NCBI RefSeq assembly: GCF_902459535.1
Contig: NZ_LR699554.1
Location: 1,612,001-1,676,000 of the forward strand
Direction: 5' to 3'
DNA: 64,000 nucleotides
From: Paraburkholderia dioscoreae
Lineage (GTDB): Bacteria > Pseudomonadota > Gammaproteobacteria > Burkholderiales > Burkholderiaceae
The position numbers and the translations under genes were made by a program. Position 1 is the first letter of the stretch. Each line of letters opens with the position of its first letter. Positions 1 through 8,113 of the stretch are shown one piece after another. Under the pieces are notes generated by a model. It saw only the letters and a list, made by a program, of their open reading frames with translations, ran no database searches and was not told the DNA's origin.

Positions 1-706
1 CATTCAGGCGATTGCCGAGATCCTCGTTGTACTGCGTGAACAGCGGATGGATCATTGGAAGTCCGACCCGGTTGATCGATCTCCAGTCTCCAGCGTCCGT
101 GGCCAGCGTCGCGACAGCCCACACGCCGACGCGACGGTTGTGGCCGGCGTCTGCCAGCAGATGTGCGTCGGGCACCTCCAATACGATGGAATAGACCGTG
201 TGGCCGGCAAAAAGGTTACGAGCCTGCTTCGGATCCCAGCCTGCCAGATCGAGCGGCGTGCCGTCCTGAAAGACGTGGCCAACCGCGTGCAGGACATCGG
301 GCTCGATCCAGAACGGATCGCCCGCCTTGCCGGCCCATACGCGCACGCCGGAGGGCGTCATGACGATTTCATCCGTGCTGCCTTCGGCAATCTGTTCCCC
401 TTGCGCATGCGGATCCGTCGCATCGGCGCCTGCAATGCGGCGCACAACGAAACGCTGCTTGCCTTGCAGGTCGCGCTCGTCGAATGAGATGCGATAGGTC
501 AGTTCCTCCACGGCATTTCCGTCGATATCGATCTTGAATTCGTACATGCCTTCGGGGTGATAGCCTGGAGCGGGTATCTCACCGGCGATGGAATGACAGA
601 CGTTGATGACGAAAACCGTACCCGTTTCTCCCCGGAAGCAATACAGATCGGTGATGTCGAGCCGGATATCCTGTCGTGCGAGCGGCGAATCAAGATGGTG
701 GGACAT
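1..706 (-). CDS. DUF4331 domain protein, 5' part only
   Basis: The gene starts at 706 on the minus strand, behind an AGGAG ribosome site (GAAAGGAGCAACTC before ATG), and runs off the left edge; about 235 residues are visible. The N-terminus reads MSHHLDSPLARQDIRLDITD, followed by LYCFRGETG and a YHPEGMYEFKIDIDGN stretch. This is the usual opening of DUF4331 proteins, whose biochemical role is not established. I see no signal peptide at the start. The C-terminal half is missing only because the window ends. It is co-directional with the transporter and sensor kinase to its right, but a 316-nt gap separates it from the transporter, so it may have its own promoter. Confidence 0.8.
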   Translation of the reverse strand, partial: MSHHLDSPLARQDIRLDITDLYCFRGETGTVFVINVCHSIAGEIPAPGYHPEGMYEFKIDIDGNAVEELTYRISFDERDLQGKQRFVVRRIAGADATDPHAQGEQIAEGSTDEIVMTPSGVRVWAGKAGDPFWIEPDVLHAVGHVFQDGTPLDLAGWDPKQARNLFAGHTVYSIVLEVPDAHLLADAGHNRRVGVWAVATLATDAGDWRSINRVGLPMIHPLFTQYNEDLGNRLN

Positions 707-1022
707 GAGTTGCTCCTTTCGTTGATGTAGCTATCAATGGGCGACGGTTGGTCCGTAAGACGATCATGAAGCCGCCGCGTATGAATCGCTTTCCAGAACG
801 AATGGAATATTTCTGATTCGCACGCCTTGTTTCTTCACACCGTGAAATCATGGCGCAGGCGCGCGGGATGGGAGTGGGATACGCCGTCCGCATGCCTCGA
901 AGGGGGCGTGGCAGAGCCGGTCAGCGCGATGGGTGGCGACGCGAGTCAGGCGATGGTCAGGCGATGATCTGTTGCTCGCTACCGCATGTGTCGCGAACCC
1001 GGACGGTTGACGTTCCTGCCGG
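707..1022. other. intergenic gap, no gene seen
   Basis: This 316-nt gap lies between the transporter stop and the DUF4331 start. It must hold the DUF4331 leader and ribosome site (about 707-720). I found no convincing ORF, hairpin with T-run, or repeat in the rest. Confidence 0.5.
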
Positions 1023-2306
1023 TCAACGAGCGAAAGTTCGAATGCCGATGAACCGGATAGCCAGCACCGTGATCATCGAAGAACAAAAGATATACCAGGC
1101 GCCGGCGAGATGTCCGCCCGTCCAGAAGTCAAATGAGGCAACGACGAGCGGCGCGGTGCCGCCGAAAAGCGCAACGCCGGTCGCGTACACCAGGGACATC
1201 GCGAGAACACGCCCTCGAACCGGAAACATCTCGAGGATTGCGATGATGCCTGGTCCGCCACCGAGCGCGGACAGACCCGCAAACAATGCGACCACACAAA
1301 GCAGCGTGGTCGAATCGTTGTGAACGGATGCGAGGTGGAAGGCCGGTAGAACGACGACCATCGTCAGAACACGCGAGACGACGATGATCTTCAGCCGACC
1401 CAGGCGATCCGCAAGCCAGCCACCGAAGACTGAAAGTATGAATGTGACGACGCCGACAGCGATGGTCGTCACAAACGCCGCGAACGCAGTTGGACGCGAG
1501 CCCGTGACGCCGAAGGTGGCGGTGTAGGTCGCTACGTAGGTAGGAACCGTGCCACCGAAGATCAGCACGATCGCCATCGCCCAATCGCGACGCTGCCGGA
1601 AAAACACATCGCGATACGGAGCCTGGCCGGGATCCGCCGTGAGCCGTGTCTCGCGGATATGCCGGCGCAAGAAAATCTGCACGGGGATCAGCGCACTCGC
1701 GAGCGCGAACGGCAGTCGCCAGCCCCATTGTTCGATCTGCAGGGGCGACAAAAACTGATACAGCGCAATGCCGCAACCGCCCGCCACAATCAGCGCAAGC
1801 CCCTGCCCCGCCATCAGGCAACCTGCATAAAAGCCCTTGCGCGCACGGTCGCCATGCTCAAGCAGCAACGCACCGGACGACCCTATTTCTCCTCCGATAG
1901 CCACGCCTTGCGCAACACGGCAGAGTAAGATCAACAATGGTGCGTAGACGCCGAGCACACCGTAACCCGGCATGATGGCCACGCCGAGGGTTCCGGCCGT
2001 GACCAACGACGAAGTGAGCAGGAGTGCGGGTTTGCGCCCTACACGATCGGCATATCGTCCAATGAAACAGGCACCGATTGGCCGTGAAAGGAAGCCGGCC
2101 GCAAAGGTGCCGAGCGTCAGAAGCGGGCCGAGCTTATGCGCCTCTTGCGGAAAATACGCGCGGGCGATGAACGCGCTAAAGGTCGCGTAGGCGAAGAAAT
2201 CGAAGAATTCCAGTGCGTTGGCGAGAACGATAGTCGCTAGTGTCCCCGCCTCCAACTTGTGAGACTGGCGGACAACTGTCTCACCTTCGTCGAATGGAAC
2301 CTGCAT
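1023..2306 (-). CDS. MFS transporter, metabolite:H+ symporter (MHS) type
   Basis: A 427-residue polytopic inner-membrane protein, a normal length for the MHS branch of the major facilitator superfamily (KgtP/ShiA/ProP-like organic acid or zwitterion symporters). The first helix region NALEFFDFFAYATFSAFIA and the loop motif ADRVGRKPALL after helix 2 are typical. GVAIGGEIGSSGALLLEHG in helices 4-5 matches the MHS signature. The ATG at 2306 gives the full N-terminal helix; its ribosome site is weak. The gene lies 81 nt downstream of the histidine kinase gene and may be cotranscribed with it. The substrate cannot be read from the sequence. Confidence 0.85.
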   Translation of the reverse strand: MQVPFDEGETVVRQSHKLEAGTLATIVLANALEFFDFFAYATFSAFIARAYFPQEAHKLGPLLTLGTFAAGFLSRPIGACFIGRYADRVGRKPALLLTSSLVTAGTLGVAIMPGYGVLGVYAPLLILLCRVAQGVAIGGEIGSSGALLLEHGDRARKGFYAGCLMAGQGLALIVAGGCGIALYQFLSPLQIEQWGWRLPFALASALIPVQIFLRRHIRETRLTADPGQAPYRDVFFRQRRDWAMAIVLIFGGTVPTYVATYTATFGVTGSRPTAFAAFVTTIAVGVVTFILSVFGGWLADRLGRLKIIVVSRVLTMVVVLPAFHLASVHNDSTTLLCVVALFAGLSALGGGPGIIAILEMFPVRGRVLAMSLVYATGVALFGGTAPLVVASFDFWTGGHLAGAWYIFCSSMITVLAIRFIGIRTFAR

Positions 2307-2387
2307 GCTGGCCGATGCTTCTCTTAAGGATTCGAATTTTCGGGCATGAGCTCACGCCCTCGTGCACGGGTACGCGATGGCATTAAC

Positions 2388-3701
2388 TCACAGCTGGTTT
2401 TGCCGGGTACGCTCCGCACTTGAACTGGCTGAACACCCCATTGCGGAGCGTGCCAATGTGAAACAGAAACGGGTGCCTTTGCTACCCGTCGCCGCGATCC
2501 ATATCTTCCCGCCATGTGCTTCCACGATCGCTCTCGAGATGGGGAGGCCCATGCCCATGCCATCGTCCTTTGTCGTGGCGAAAGGCTGAAAGATCGTATC
2601 CGGCTCGGCCGCCTTGATGCCACAACCCGTATCGCTCACCTCGAAAAGAGTGTGTTCATCACCGCTCGCGCCAGCACGAATGGTCAGGATGCGCTCGCGC
2701 CCCTCGCAGGTGGTCGCATCTATTGCGTGTATGCCGTTAATCAACAGATTGGTCAGAACCTGTTGCAACTGAATGCGATCCGCAAACGCCGTGCCATCGG
2801 ATTCGACCTCTTTGACGATCGTGATCTGTTTCGAATCCGCTTCCGGGGCGATCAAAAGCACCGCGGAATCGACGATGTCACCACAATTGAGTACCGTCGC
2901 CTGGATGGGTGCGCTGACGAGAAAACTACGTAGCCGGTGACATATTTCTGACATGTCGTACGTCCACCGCATTGCGTGCCGCAACGAGGAAAGCGCCTCG
3001 TCGACCTCGGGTTGCGGACGATCCAGCCAGCGTATGGTTGCATCCAGGGCGGTGCGCACGGCCGCCAATGGCTGACCTATTTCATGTGTGATGGATGCCG
3101 CGAGCTGTCCGACCATCGAGACTCGTGCGGTGCGAGCCATCTGGGCACGCAAGGTTTGCAACCTGTTGCTATTCTCCTTGTATTCCGTGACATCGAACGC
3201 AAAGAAACGAAGCCGGCGATATTTGTGATTTTCTTCAGGAAGCGAACATCTCCATACAATAGGAACCTTAATTCCACTAAGTGTAGTGAGGATACGCTCG
3301 CCCTCGCACGATGTGCGTTGCTCGAACATCGCGCCAAGAACTTTGGAATTGCTGAGCCTGTTTGCCGGCAGCAGATCACGCGCCCACGAGAAGAACGTCT
3401 GTTTCGACTCCGCACCGAAGAGCGCCAGAGTCGCTTCGTTCGCGTCCACGAACGAATGTAATGAACGAAGTTCCTCAATGACATGAGGATGCTCGTCGAG
3501 ATACGTTTCGAGATCCTCTACGCCGCTTTGCCTAAGGGAATCAATGCGTTCCTTGATGCCGGACCAATCTTCTATCAGGATGGGGATAGGCGCGGACTGA
3601 AATGTTTCGTCAAGGCACGAGGTCAAATTGCTGCGGGGAAGGTGAGCCGAGGTTATATCTATTTCGGCAGAGTCCTCCGGCGTTGCTTTTCGATCTTTCA
3701 T
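2388..3701 (-). CDS. PAS-containing sensor histidine kinase
   Basis: About 437 residues from the chosen ATG. The N-terminal ~180 residues form a PAS-like sensing region with no membrane helix, so it is probably cytoplasmic. The dimerisation/phosphoacceptor box ITHEIGQPLAAVRTAL carries the histidine at about residue 206. It is followed by an N box (NLLINGIHAID), G1 (DTGCGI) and G2 (GMGMGLPISRAIVEAHGG) of the HATPase domain. This HEIGQPL type of kinase pairs with FixJ/NarL-like regulators, but none is encoded nearby, so its partner is unknown. An upstream in-frame start at 3824 would add 41 residues without homologous character. I prefer 3701, although neither start has a good ribosome site. 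Confidence 0.85.
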   Translation of the reverse strand: MKDRKATPEDSAEIDITSAHLPRSNLTSCLDETFQSAPIPILIEDWSGIKERIDSLRQSGVEDLETYLDEHPHVIEELRSLHSFVDANEATLALFGAESKQTFFSWARDLLPANRLSNSKVLGAMFEQRTSCEGERILTTLSGIKVPIVWRCSLPEENHKYRRLRFFAFDVTEYKENSNRLQTLRAQMARTARVSMVGQLAASITHEIGQPLAAVRTALDATIRWLDRPQPEVDEALSSLRHAMRWTYDMSEICHRLRSFLVSAPIQATVLNCGDIVDSAVLLIAPEADSKQITIVKEVESDGTAFADRIQLQQVLTNLLINGIHAIDATTCEGRERILTIRAGASGDEHTLFEVSDTGCGIKAAEPDTIFQPFATTKDDGMGMGLPISRAIVEAHGGKIWIAATGSKGTRFCFTLARSAMGCSASSSAERTRQNQL

Positions 3702-4073
3702 CGTGAGTGATCCGTGAGGCGGGCGTTGGGCGACTCCCGTGCTACTGGCAACAGGAAGTCTCGGCAAAACGTCCGAACGATTATACAAGCACAATAATTT
3801 CCAGGAGGGCCGTTGAACTCGCATTCGGTGAGTGCAATCCGGCGCCCACGTTCAGCCCTTGCCTTTCCAGTAGAATCCGCCTTCCCTCCACGAACGCCAC
3901 GCCATCCAGCAACCAGACAGAACCATTGACGCCGATAGAGCGAACAGCGCCGCCGGCCCAGGTTGGAACGATGCGCCGTGTGGCGATCACTGCATCGTCG
4001 CGGCGCTTTTGGGGCGATGACCGGCCCCGAACCTGTCCTTCATCGCTGCTGGCACGCGCACTGTGCGGATAGG
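3702..4073. other. intergenic gap upstream of the sensor kinase
   Basis: A 372-nt gap between the NmrA-type gene and the kinase. A minus-strand frame is open from about 3785 to 4020 and on into the neighbouring gene, but its product resembles nothing I know and its start would overlap the NmrA gene, so I do not call it. It presumably contains the kinase promoter. Confidence 0.4.
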
Positions 4074-4946
4074 TTAGCGTTGGCCTGACGGTTGCTGGCG
4101 CCAGCTCGCCGCATAGTCCGCCGCGAACTTCTCGAAGGTGTTGGGGGCTCGCCCAAGCAGCCTCTCCACATCCGGGCTGACCGCCGCCGGATGGCCGGCC
4201 GCGATCACGCGGTTCAGGCTCATGACCGTTTCGATCGACCACTCGTCCATCCCCGCCTCCCGCATTGATGCGACCGCCGCATCATCCGGGACGGCCACGT
4301 AACCGATGTTGCGCCCCAGCGCCGCGCCGATGCATTGAGTCACCTCGGTGTTGGAAAGAGCCTTGCCGCCCGTCAGCGTATACGTCTTGCCGGCGTGCGC
4401 GGCCGGGTGCTGCAGGATCGAAGCGTTGACGGCCGCTACATCGCGAACGTCGACGAACGATGCCTTTCCGTCGCCCTGCGGAAGATAAAGCGTGCCCGCG
4501 CGGATCATGTCTCCATAGAACGTCAGATAGTTCTGCATGAAGCAATTCGGCCGCGTCAACGTGTATGGCACACCGGACTGCATCACCAACTGGTCGATCT
4601 CGCCCTGGACGCGACCAATCGCGGAAGCGCTTGCCGGATCGGCTTCCGCTCCCGACGAACGAACGATGTGCCTGACGCCGGCCGCCCTGGCCGTGGCGAC
4701 GGCGTTGCGGGCCAGCTCGACCATGTTGGCCTGCAGCGGGAGCAGCAGGAACAGCGTATCGATGCCGCGGAATGCGCCAGCGAGGCTCGCGGGGTCAGCC
4801 AGATCGGCGACCCGGCTTTCGACGCCCTCGACCACCTTGCCTGTGGACGACATGGCAATGACGTCGGCTCCGGCCACTGTGAGCGCTTTGACGAGTTCGC
4901 GGCCGACCGTGCCGGTGGCGCCTGTAACGAGAATGGTGTTGGACAT
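4074..4946 (-). CDS. NmrA/atypical SDR family NAD(P)-binding protein
   Basis: A 290-residue Rossmann protein. The glycine-rich nucleotide loop LVTGATGTVGREL lies at residues 5-17 and the second strand leads into VIAMSSTGK, which suggests NADP preference. The middle contains GIDTLFLLLPLQ, RHIVRSSGAEADP and PYTLTRPNCFMQNY, typical of NmrA/QOR2-like quinone or redox-sensing reductases that lack the classical SDR Tyr-Lys pair. The start at 4946 is preceded by CGGAG with 9-nt spacing; an upstream ATG at 4985 has no ribosome site. It is the last gene of the leftward operon that starts with the DJ-1/PfpI gene. Confidence 0.85.
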   Translation of the reverse strand: MSNTILVTGATGTVGRELVKALTVAGADVIAMSSTGKVVEGVESRVADLADPASLAGAFRGIDTLFLLLPLQANMVELARNAVATARAAGVRHIVRSSGAEADPASASAIGRVQGEIDQLVMQSGVPYTLTRPNCFMQNYLTFYGDMIRAGTLYLPQGDGKASFVDVRDVAAVNASILQHPAAHAGKTYTLTGGKALSNTEVTQCIGAALGRNIGYVAVPDDAAVASMREAGMDEWSIETVMSLNRVIAAGHPAAVSPDVERLLGRAPNTFEKFAADYAASWRQQPSGQR

Positions 4947-4992
4947 GCGGTACTTCTCCGGGTTAGGACATGAATAAATGTCCACTTCTACC

Positions 4993-5886
4993 TTAAGCGG
5001 CGAAGCGGGCTGTTGACTGGGTCTCGGTGAGAATGCGGGCGAACTCTTCCGGGCTTTCCAGCGAAGAAATGTGACCTGTATCGTTGAGGACGATCATCTT
5101 TGCATCCTTGATGAGAGCCCGGTTCGCTTCGCGCTCGGCCGGCCGCGACCAATCGTGATCGCCATAGACCAGTGTCACCGGGGCGTCGATCCGGGCGTAA
5201 TGCGGTCTTGCCGCGACGTAGCTCGGAAGGGCTCGATAAACGGCACGCGCAACGTTTGAGTAGCCCGGCCGTTTCCCGCCTTTCACCAGTTCGTCAATAA
5301 AGTCCGGCGGCAAATTGCGCGGATCGCGCAGCCCGCCGCTCAAGATACCGGCGAGCGTGGCCCGGCTTTCCATGGCGGCGAAAGTCGACCCGATTATGGG
5401 CGCGCGTACGCTTTTGATAATGATCGACGCGAGCAGGTTCGCCCGCTCCACACCTGGCAAATAGTCATAAGTGTTGAAGGCGACGACCTGTTTCACGCGA
5501 TCGCCAAGCTCCGCTGCCGCAGTCAATGCCAGGGTGGCGCCCATCGACTCGCCGGCCAGCGTGATGTCGTGCAAATCCAGTCGTCTGATGAAATTGACGA
5601 CATGCTCGCGCATCGCCGGCTCCCGATAATCGGCGCCTGGCACGATTTCCGACCAGCCAAACCCCGGGTAGTCGAACACGTACACGGTAAAGTGATCGAC
5701 GAGTTTTGGGATCACCCGTTGAAACAGGTCCAGTTGGGTACGGATGCTATGCAGCAGGACCAGCGCCGGGCCGTGGCCAGCCCGCAGATAGCGGACCTTT
5801 GGACCGCCGTTGGCTAACGTCAGAAACTCCGGCTTCTGATCGGGCCACCAGCGGTGCGTATAGCTGACTGCATTCTGACTCACCAT
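4993..5886 (-). CDS. alpha/beta hydrolase
   Basis: A 297-residue alpha/beta-hydrolase-fold protein. The oxyanion region ALVLLHSIRTQLDLF is followed by the nucleophile elbow LAGESMGATLAL (Ser in GESMG), an acid in VYGDHDWSRP, and the catalytic His in LNDTGHISSLESPEEF, so the triad is complete. The start at 5886 follows a CGAGGAAAAC ribosome site; an upstream ATG at 5937 would overlap the previous gene and lacks one. It is the middle gene of a three-gene operon, 47 nt after the DJ-1/PfpI gene and 46 nt before the NmrA gene. The substrate is unknown; an ester or C-C bond is possible. Confidence 0.88.
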   Translation of the reverse strand: MVSQNAVSYTHRWWPDQKPEFLTLANGGPKVRYLRAGHGPALVLLHSIRTQLDLFQRVIPKLVDHFTVYVFDYPGFGWSEIVPGADYREPAMREHVVNFIRRLDLHDITLAGESMGATLALTAAAELGDRVKQVVAFNTYDYLPGVERANLLASIIIKSVRAPIIGSTFAAMESRATLAGILSGGLRDPRNLPPDFIDELVKGGKRPGYSNVARAVYRALPSYVAARPHYARIDAPVTLVYGDHDWSRPAEREANRALIKDAKMIVLNDTGHISSLESPEEFARILTETQSTARFAA

Positions 5887-5933
5887 GTTTTCCTCGGTCG
5901 TTATGTCTGGAAGTTGAGCGGAAGGATGCTGCG

Positions 5934-6788
5934 TCATTGCTCGAGTACCGCGGCGAATGTGCGAGCAAAGCTATGGACGTCGCCGGGCCAGCGCGCCGAG
6001 ACGTAATTCTCATCTCGCACCACCCAGGCGGGGCGATCATCCGTCGCCGTATCGCGCACTGTGCCGCTCGTCTTGCGCCTGAATTCGGGATCGCTCTCGC
6101 GAACGTCGATGAAATCCGCAGAGCTGGCGAGTGCGCGCGTGACCTCCTGCTGCACGGACATGTATCCCGTAGGTTGGTCCGCTGCCTCTGTATACGTGCG
6201 GTAATAGTTGCGGTCCCAAAAGCGCCCGACATGAGCGAGCGTGCTGGCCTTGCGTTCCAGCGCCCAGGTCAGCGCCGTGGTTTTCCGGCCATGCAGCACG
6301 GACAGGCCGTCGGCACGCGTGCTGCGGGCGGCCAGCAGCACGCCATGGCAGATCGCTGCCACAGGCTTTTCCGCAGCGAAGAATTCGGCGGTGATCCGCT
6401 GAAGAACCGTGCTTTCGAGATATTCGCGCATGCCGCGCGCCCAGTGCCCACCACCTAACAGCAGGCCGTCGAAGTCCGTGGACTCGATCCGGTCCCAGCG
6501 CAGCGGGCTCGCAAAGGCCGGATCCCGCAGCATCTCGACATAGGCGCTCCTGGCGTCGGTATTGGCGCTGAGCAGGAAGCCCAGGACACGGACATTGCGA
6601 AGCACCGGGATGCCGCTCCAAGGGTCGAGTCCAATGCCAGAGAGCATGATCGGGTCGCAAGCGCCTTGCTTGCCGTCGGGCGTCGCAAAAACGACCCGAT
6701 GACCGCGCTGCGTCAATATCTTCCAACTCACCGCGACTTCGGAGGGATCGAAATCGCGACTGGGGATCGGTAACAGAACGAGGCTCAT
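5934..6788 (-). CDS. DJ-1/PfpI family protein
   Basis: A 284-residue class I glutamine-amidotransferase-like protein. The fold signature includes GHRVVFATPDGK near the N-terminus, FDGLLLGGGHWARGM, and the nucleophile elbow AAICHGVLLAARS with the reactive Cys. It is longer than DJ-1 or PfpI because of an insertion before the GGGH motif and a C-terminal tail with FIDVRESDPEF. Family members act as chaperone-like proteases, glyoxalases or hydratases; which one applies here cannot be told. The ATG at 6788 is chosen; a GTG at 6800 is equally possible, and neither has a clear ribosome site. It is first in the operon facing the TetR regulator. Confidence 0.82.
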   Translation of the reverse strand: MSLVLLPIPSRDFDPSEVAVSWKILTQRGHRVVFATPDGKQGACDPIMLSGIGLDPWSGIPVLRNVRVLGFLLSANTDARSAYVEMLRDPAFASPLRWDRIESTDFDGLLLGGGHWARGMREYLESTVLQRITAEFFAAEKPVAAICHGVLLAARSTRADGLSVLHGRKTTALTWALERKASTLAHVGRFWDRNYYRTYTEAADQPTGYMSVQQEVTRALASSADFIDVRESDPEFRRKTSGTVRDTATDDRPAWVVRDENYVSARWPGDVHSFARTFAAVLEQ

Positions 6789-6860
6789 GGCGAGAGTCAC
6801 TTTGATGGAAAACGGTTGTCTTTGGTTACGCCGACGATCAGGTTTGGGCCCGTTATCGAT

Positions 6861-6925
6861 GTGATGACATATAACATATAGGCGCTTTGATCAGCCGTCA
6901 AGCAAAATGTTATATGTCATCACAT
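6861..6925. promoter_or_regulatory. perfect 18-bp inverted repeat, probable operator
   Basis: The left arm TGTGATGACATATAACAT (6861-6878) is repeated exactly in inverted orientation at 6908-6925, with a 29-nt AT/GC-mixed spacer. Each arm is itself an imperfect palindrome (ATG..ATAT..CAT), so each could bind one regulator dimer. It lies between the divergent DJ-1/PfpI operon and the TetR gene, the usual place for a TetR operator. A weaker related element, GTGATGAGCTATCATTTCAC, is at about 7054-7073. Confidence 0.65.
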
Positions 6926-7137
6926 TGGTGCGAACTCAAACGGAAAGACCTCTACCGGGCCGGTGAGCATCACGGCGATCTTCGGAGAACGCTGGTGCGG
7001 ATCGCACGCCGCCAAACCGGTGCTGACTGGGCATTTTGTTGATTGCCCGCAATGTGATGAGCTATCATTTCACTAACCTGTGAAACCCGGAGCCAAGCAA
7101 ACGTCATGACCTGTCACATTCACTTCGATACACATCG

Positions 7138-7725
7138 ATGAGCAAAGGCACGGCAATAAAGACGCCCGGAAAGCAGTCGCACGGCCGGAAGAGCTATCAC
7201 CACGGCGATTTACGACGTGCGCTGCTCGACGCCGCGCGGGAAGAGATCGCAGCGAACGGCGCCCAAAGTCTGACCCTTGCTTCGCTTGCGCGGCGTGCCG
7301 GCGTTGCTCAGTCGGCGCCGTACCGTCACTTTGCGGACCGGGATGACCTACTGTTTGCCGTGGGGGAAGAGGGATTCAGGGAGCTTTCGGCGGCACTGAG
7401 CAGCGCGGCGGAATCGGGAGGCGAAGAGGGTTACGTAAGGCGCATGGCGGCAGCATATCTGCAGTTCGGAGAACGAAACGTGGAACGTTATCGCTTGATG
7501 TTTGCCTCGCGTCTGGTTCCTGATGCTCTACAGGATAGCCCGCTGAGCAAAGCGGCAAAGGAAAGCTACGACCTCCTCCTCGCGGGCATCTCGGCTCGTG
7601 GTCGGAGCGGGCCATATGGGTCCGCCACGGCGGTGTGGGCTCAGTTGCACGGGCTGGTGATGCTGAAGGCTGACGGCTTCGTGACCGAACCGCTCGATGC
7701 ATTGCTTTCGGAGCTTGCACTTTAA
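7138..7725 (+). CDS. TetR family transcriptional regulator
   Basis: A 195-residue DNA-binding repressor. The N-terminal helix-turn-helix is clear at residues 28-75: LRRALLDAAREEIAANG, LTLASLARRAGVAQSAPYRH, FADRDDLLFAVGEEGF. The C-terminal half is an all-helical ligand/dimer domain of the WHG type, with YLQFGERNVERYRLMFASRL. The ATG at 7138 has no good ribosome site, but the N-terminus is short and basic before the HTH, so a later start is unlikely. It is divergent from the DJ-1/PfpI-hydrolase-NmrA operon and probably controls that operon and itself through the 6861-6925 repeat. The inducer is unknown; the three target enzymes suggest a reactive carbonyl or quinone stress. Confidence 0.9.
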   Translation: MSKGTAIKTPGKQSHGRKSYHHGDLRRALLDAAREEIAANGAQSLTLASLARRAGVAQSAPYRHFADRDDLLFAVGEEGFRELSAALSSAAESGGEEGYVRRMAAAYLQFGERNVERYRLMFASRLVPDALQDSPLSKAAKESYDLLLAGISARGRSGPYGSATAVWAQLHGLVMLKADGFVTEPLDALLSELAL

Positions 7726-8021
7726 GCTTTCCAGGCAAATGCCTGCCCGACTGTCGGTGCGTGTCCGAAGGGCTCGTAAAGGGTGAAGAATTCGGGATTG
7801 ACGCGAGCATCATCGGACTCGACGCGAGTTCTGTTCGGGTGTTCCGGGTTCCGAATCAATCAGCTTGACGTGCGGGCGGCCGTCCCGCCAATGCCAGTTC
7901 AAGCAGGTCCAGCAGATTCATTTCCCCTGCTCTCTTTCGCACGGACTCCTCCATCGCTTCACGAGACTTATGTGCAGACCCGTGCCTTTCCGAACGGCTG
8001 TCAATGGTCCCATTTCTGTGT
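7726..8021. other. intergenic gap between convergent genes
   Basis: About 296 nt between the TetR stop and the acnB terminator. Plus-strand frames are open across parts of it, but the products have no recognisable features and no ribosome site, so I call no gene. Confidence 0.4.
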
Positions 8022-8065
8022 CGAAAAAAAAATGGCGCTGCCGGCATTCAGCCAGCAGCGCCATT
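8022..8065 (-). terminator. intrinsic terminator of acnB
   Basis: On the minus strand, AATGGCGCTG (complement of 8056-8065) pairs perfectly with CAGCGCCATT (complement of 8031-8040). A run of nine T follows (the A-run at 8024-8032). It lies about 50 nt beyond the acnB stop codon. Confidence 0.92.
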
Positions 8066-8113
8066 CTTGTAGCGGCTACGACCAGATCAACACGCCGTAG
8101 CCCGACAGCACGC

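Noticed and set aside
3781..4242. 153-residue minus-strand open frame
   Set aside because: Its first half overlaps the NmrA gene in another frame, and the rest shows no motif or ribosome site. It might hide a remnant, but I cannot support it.
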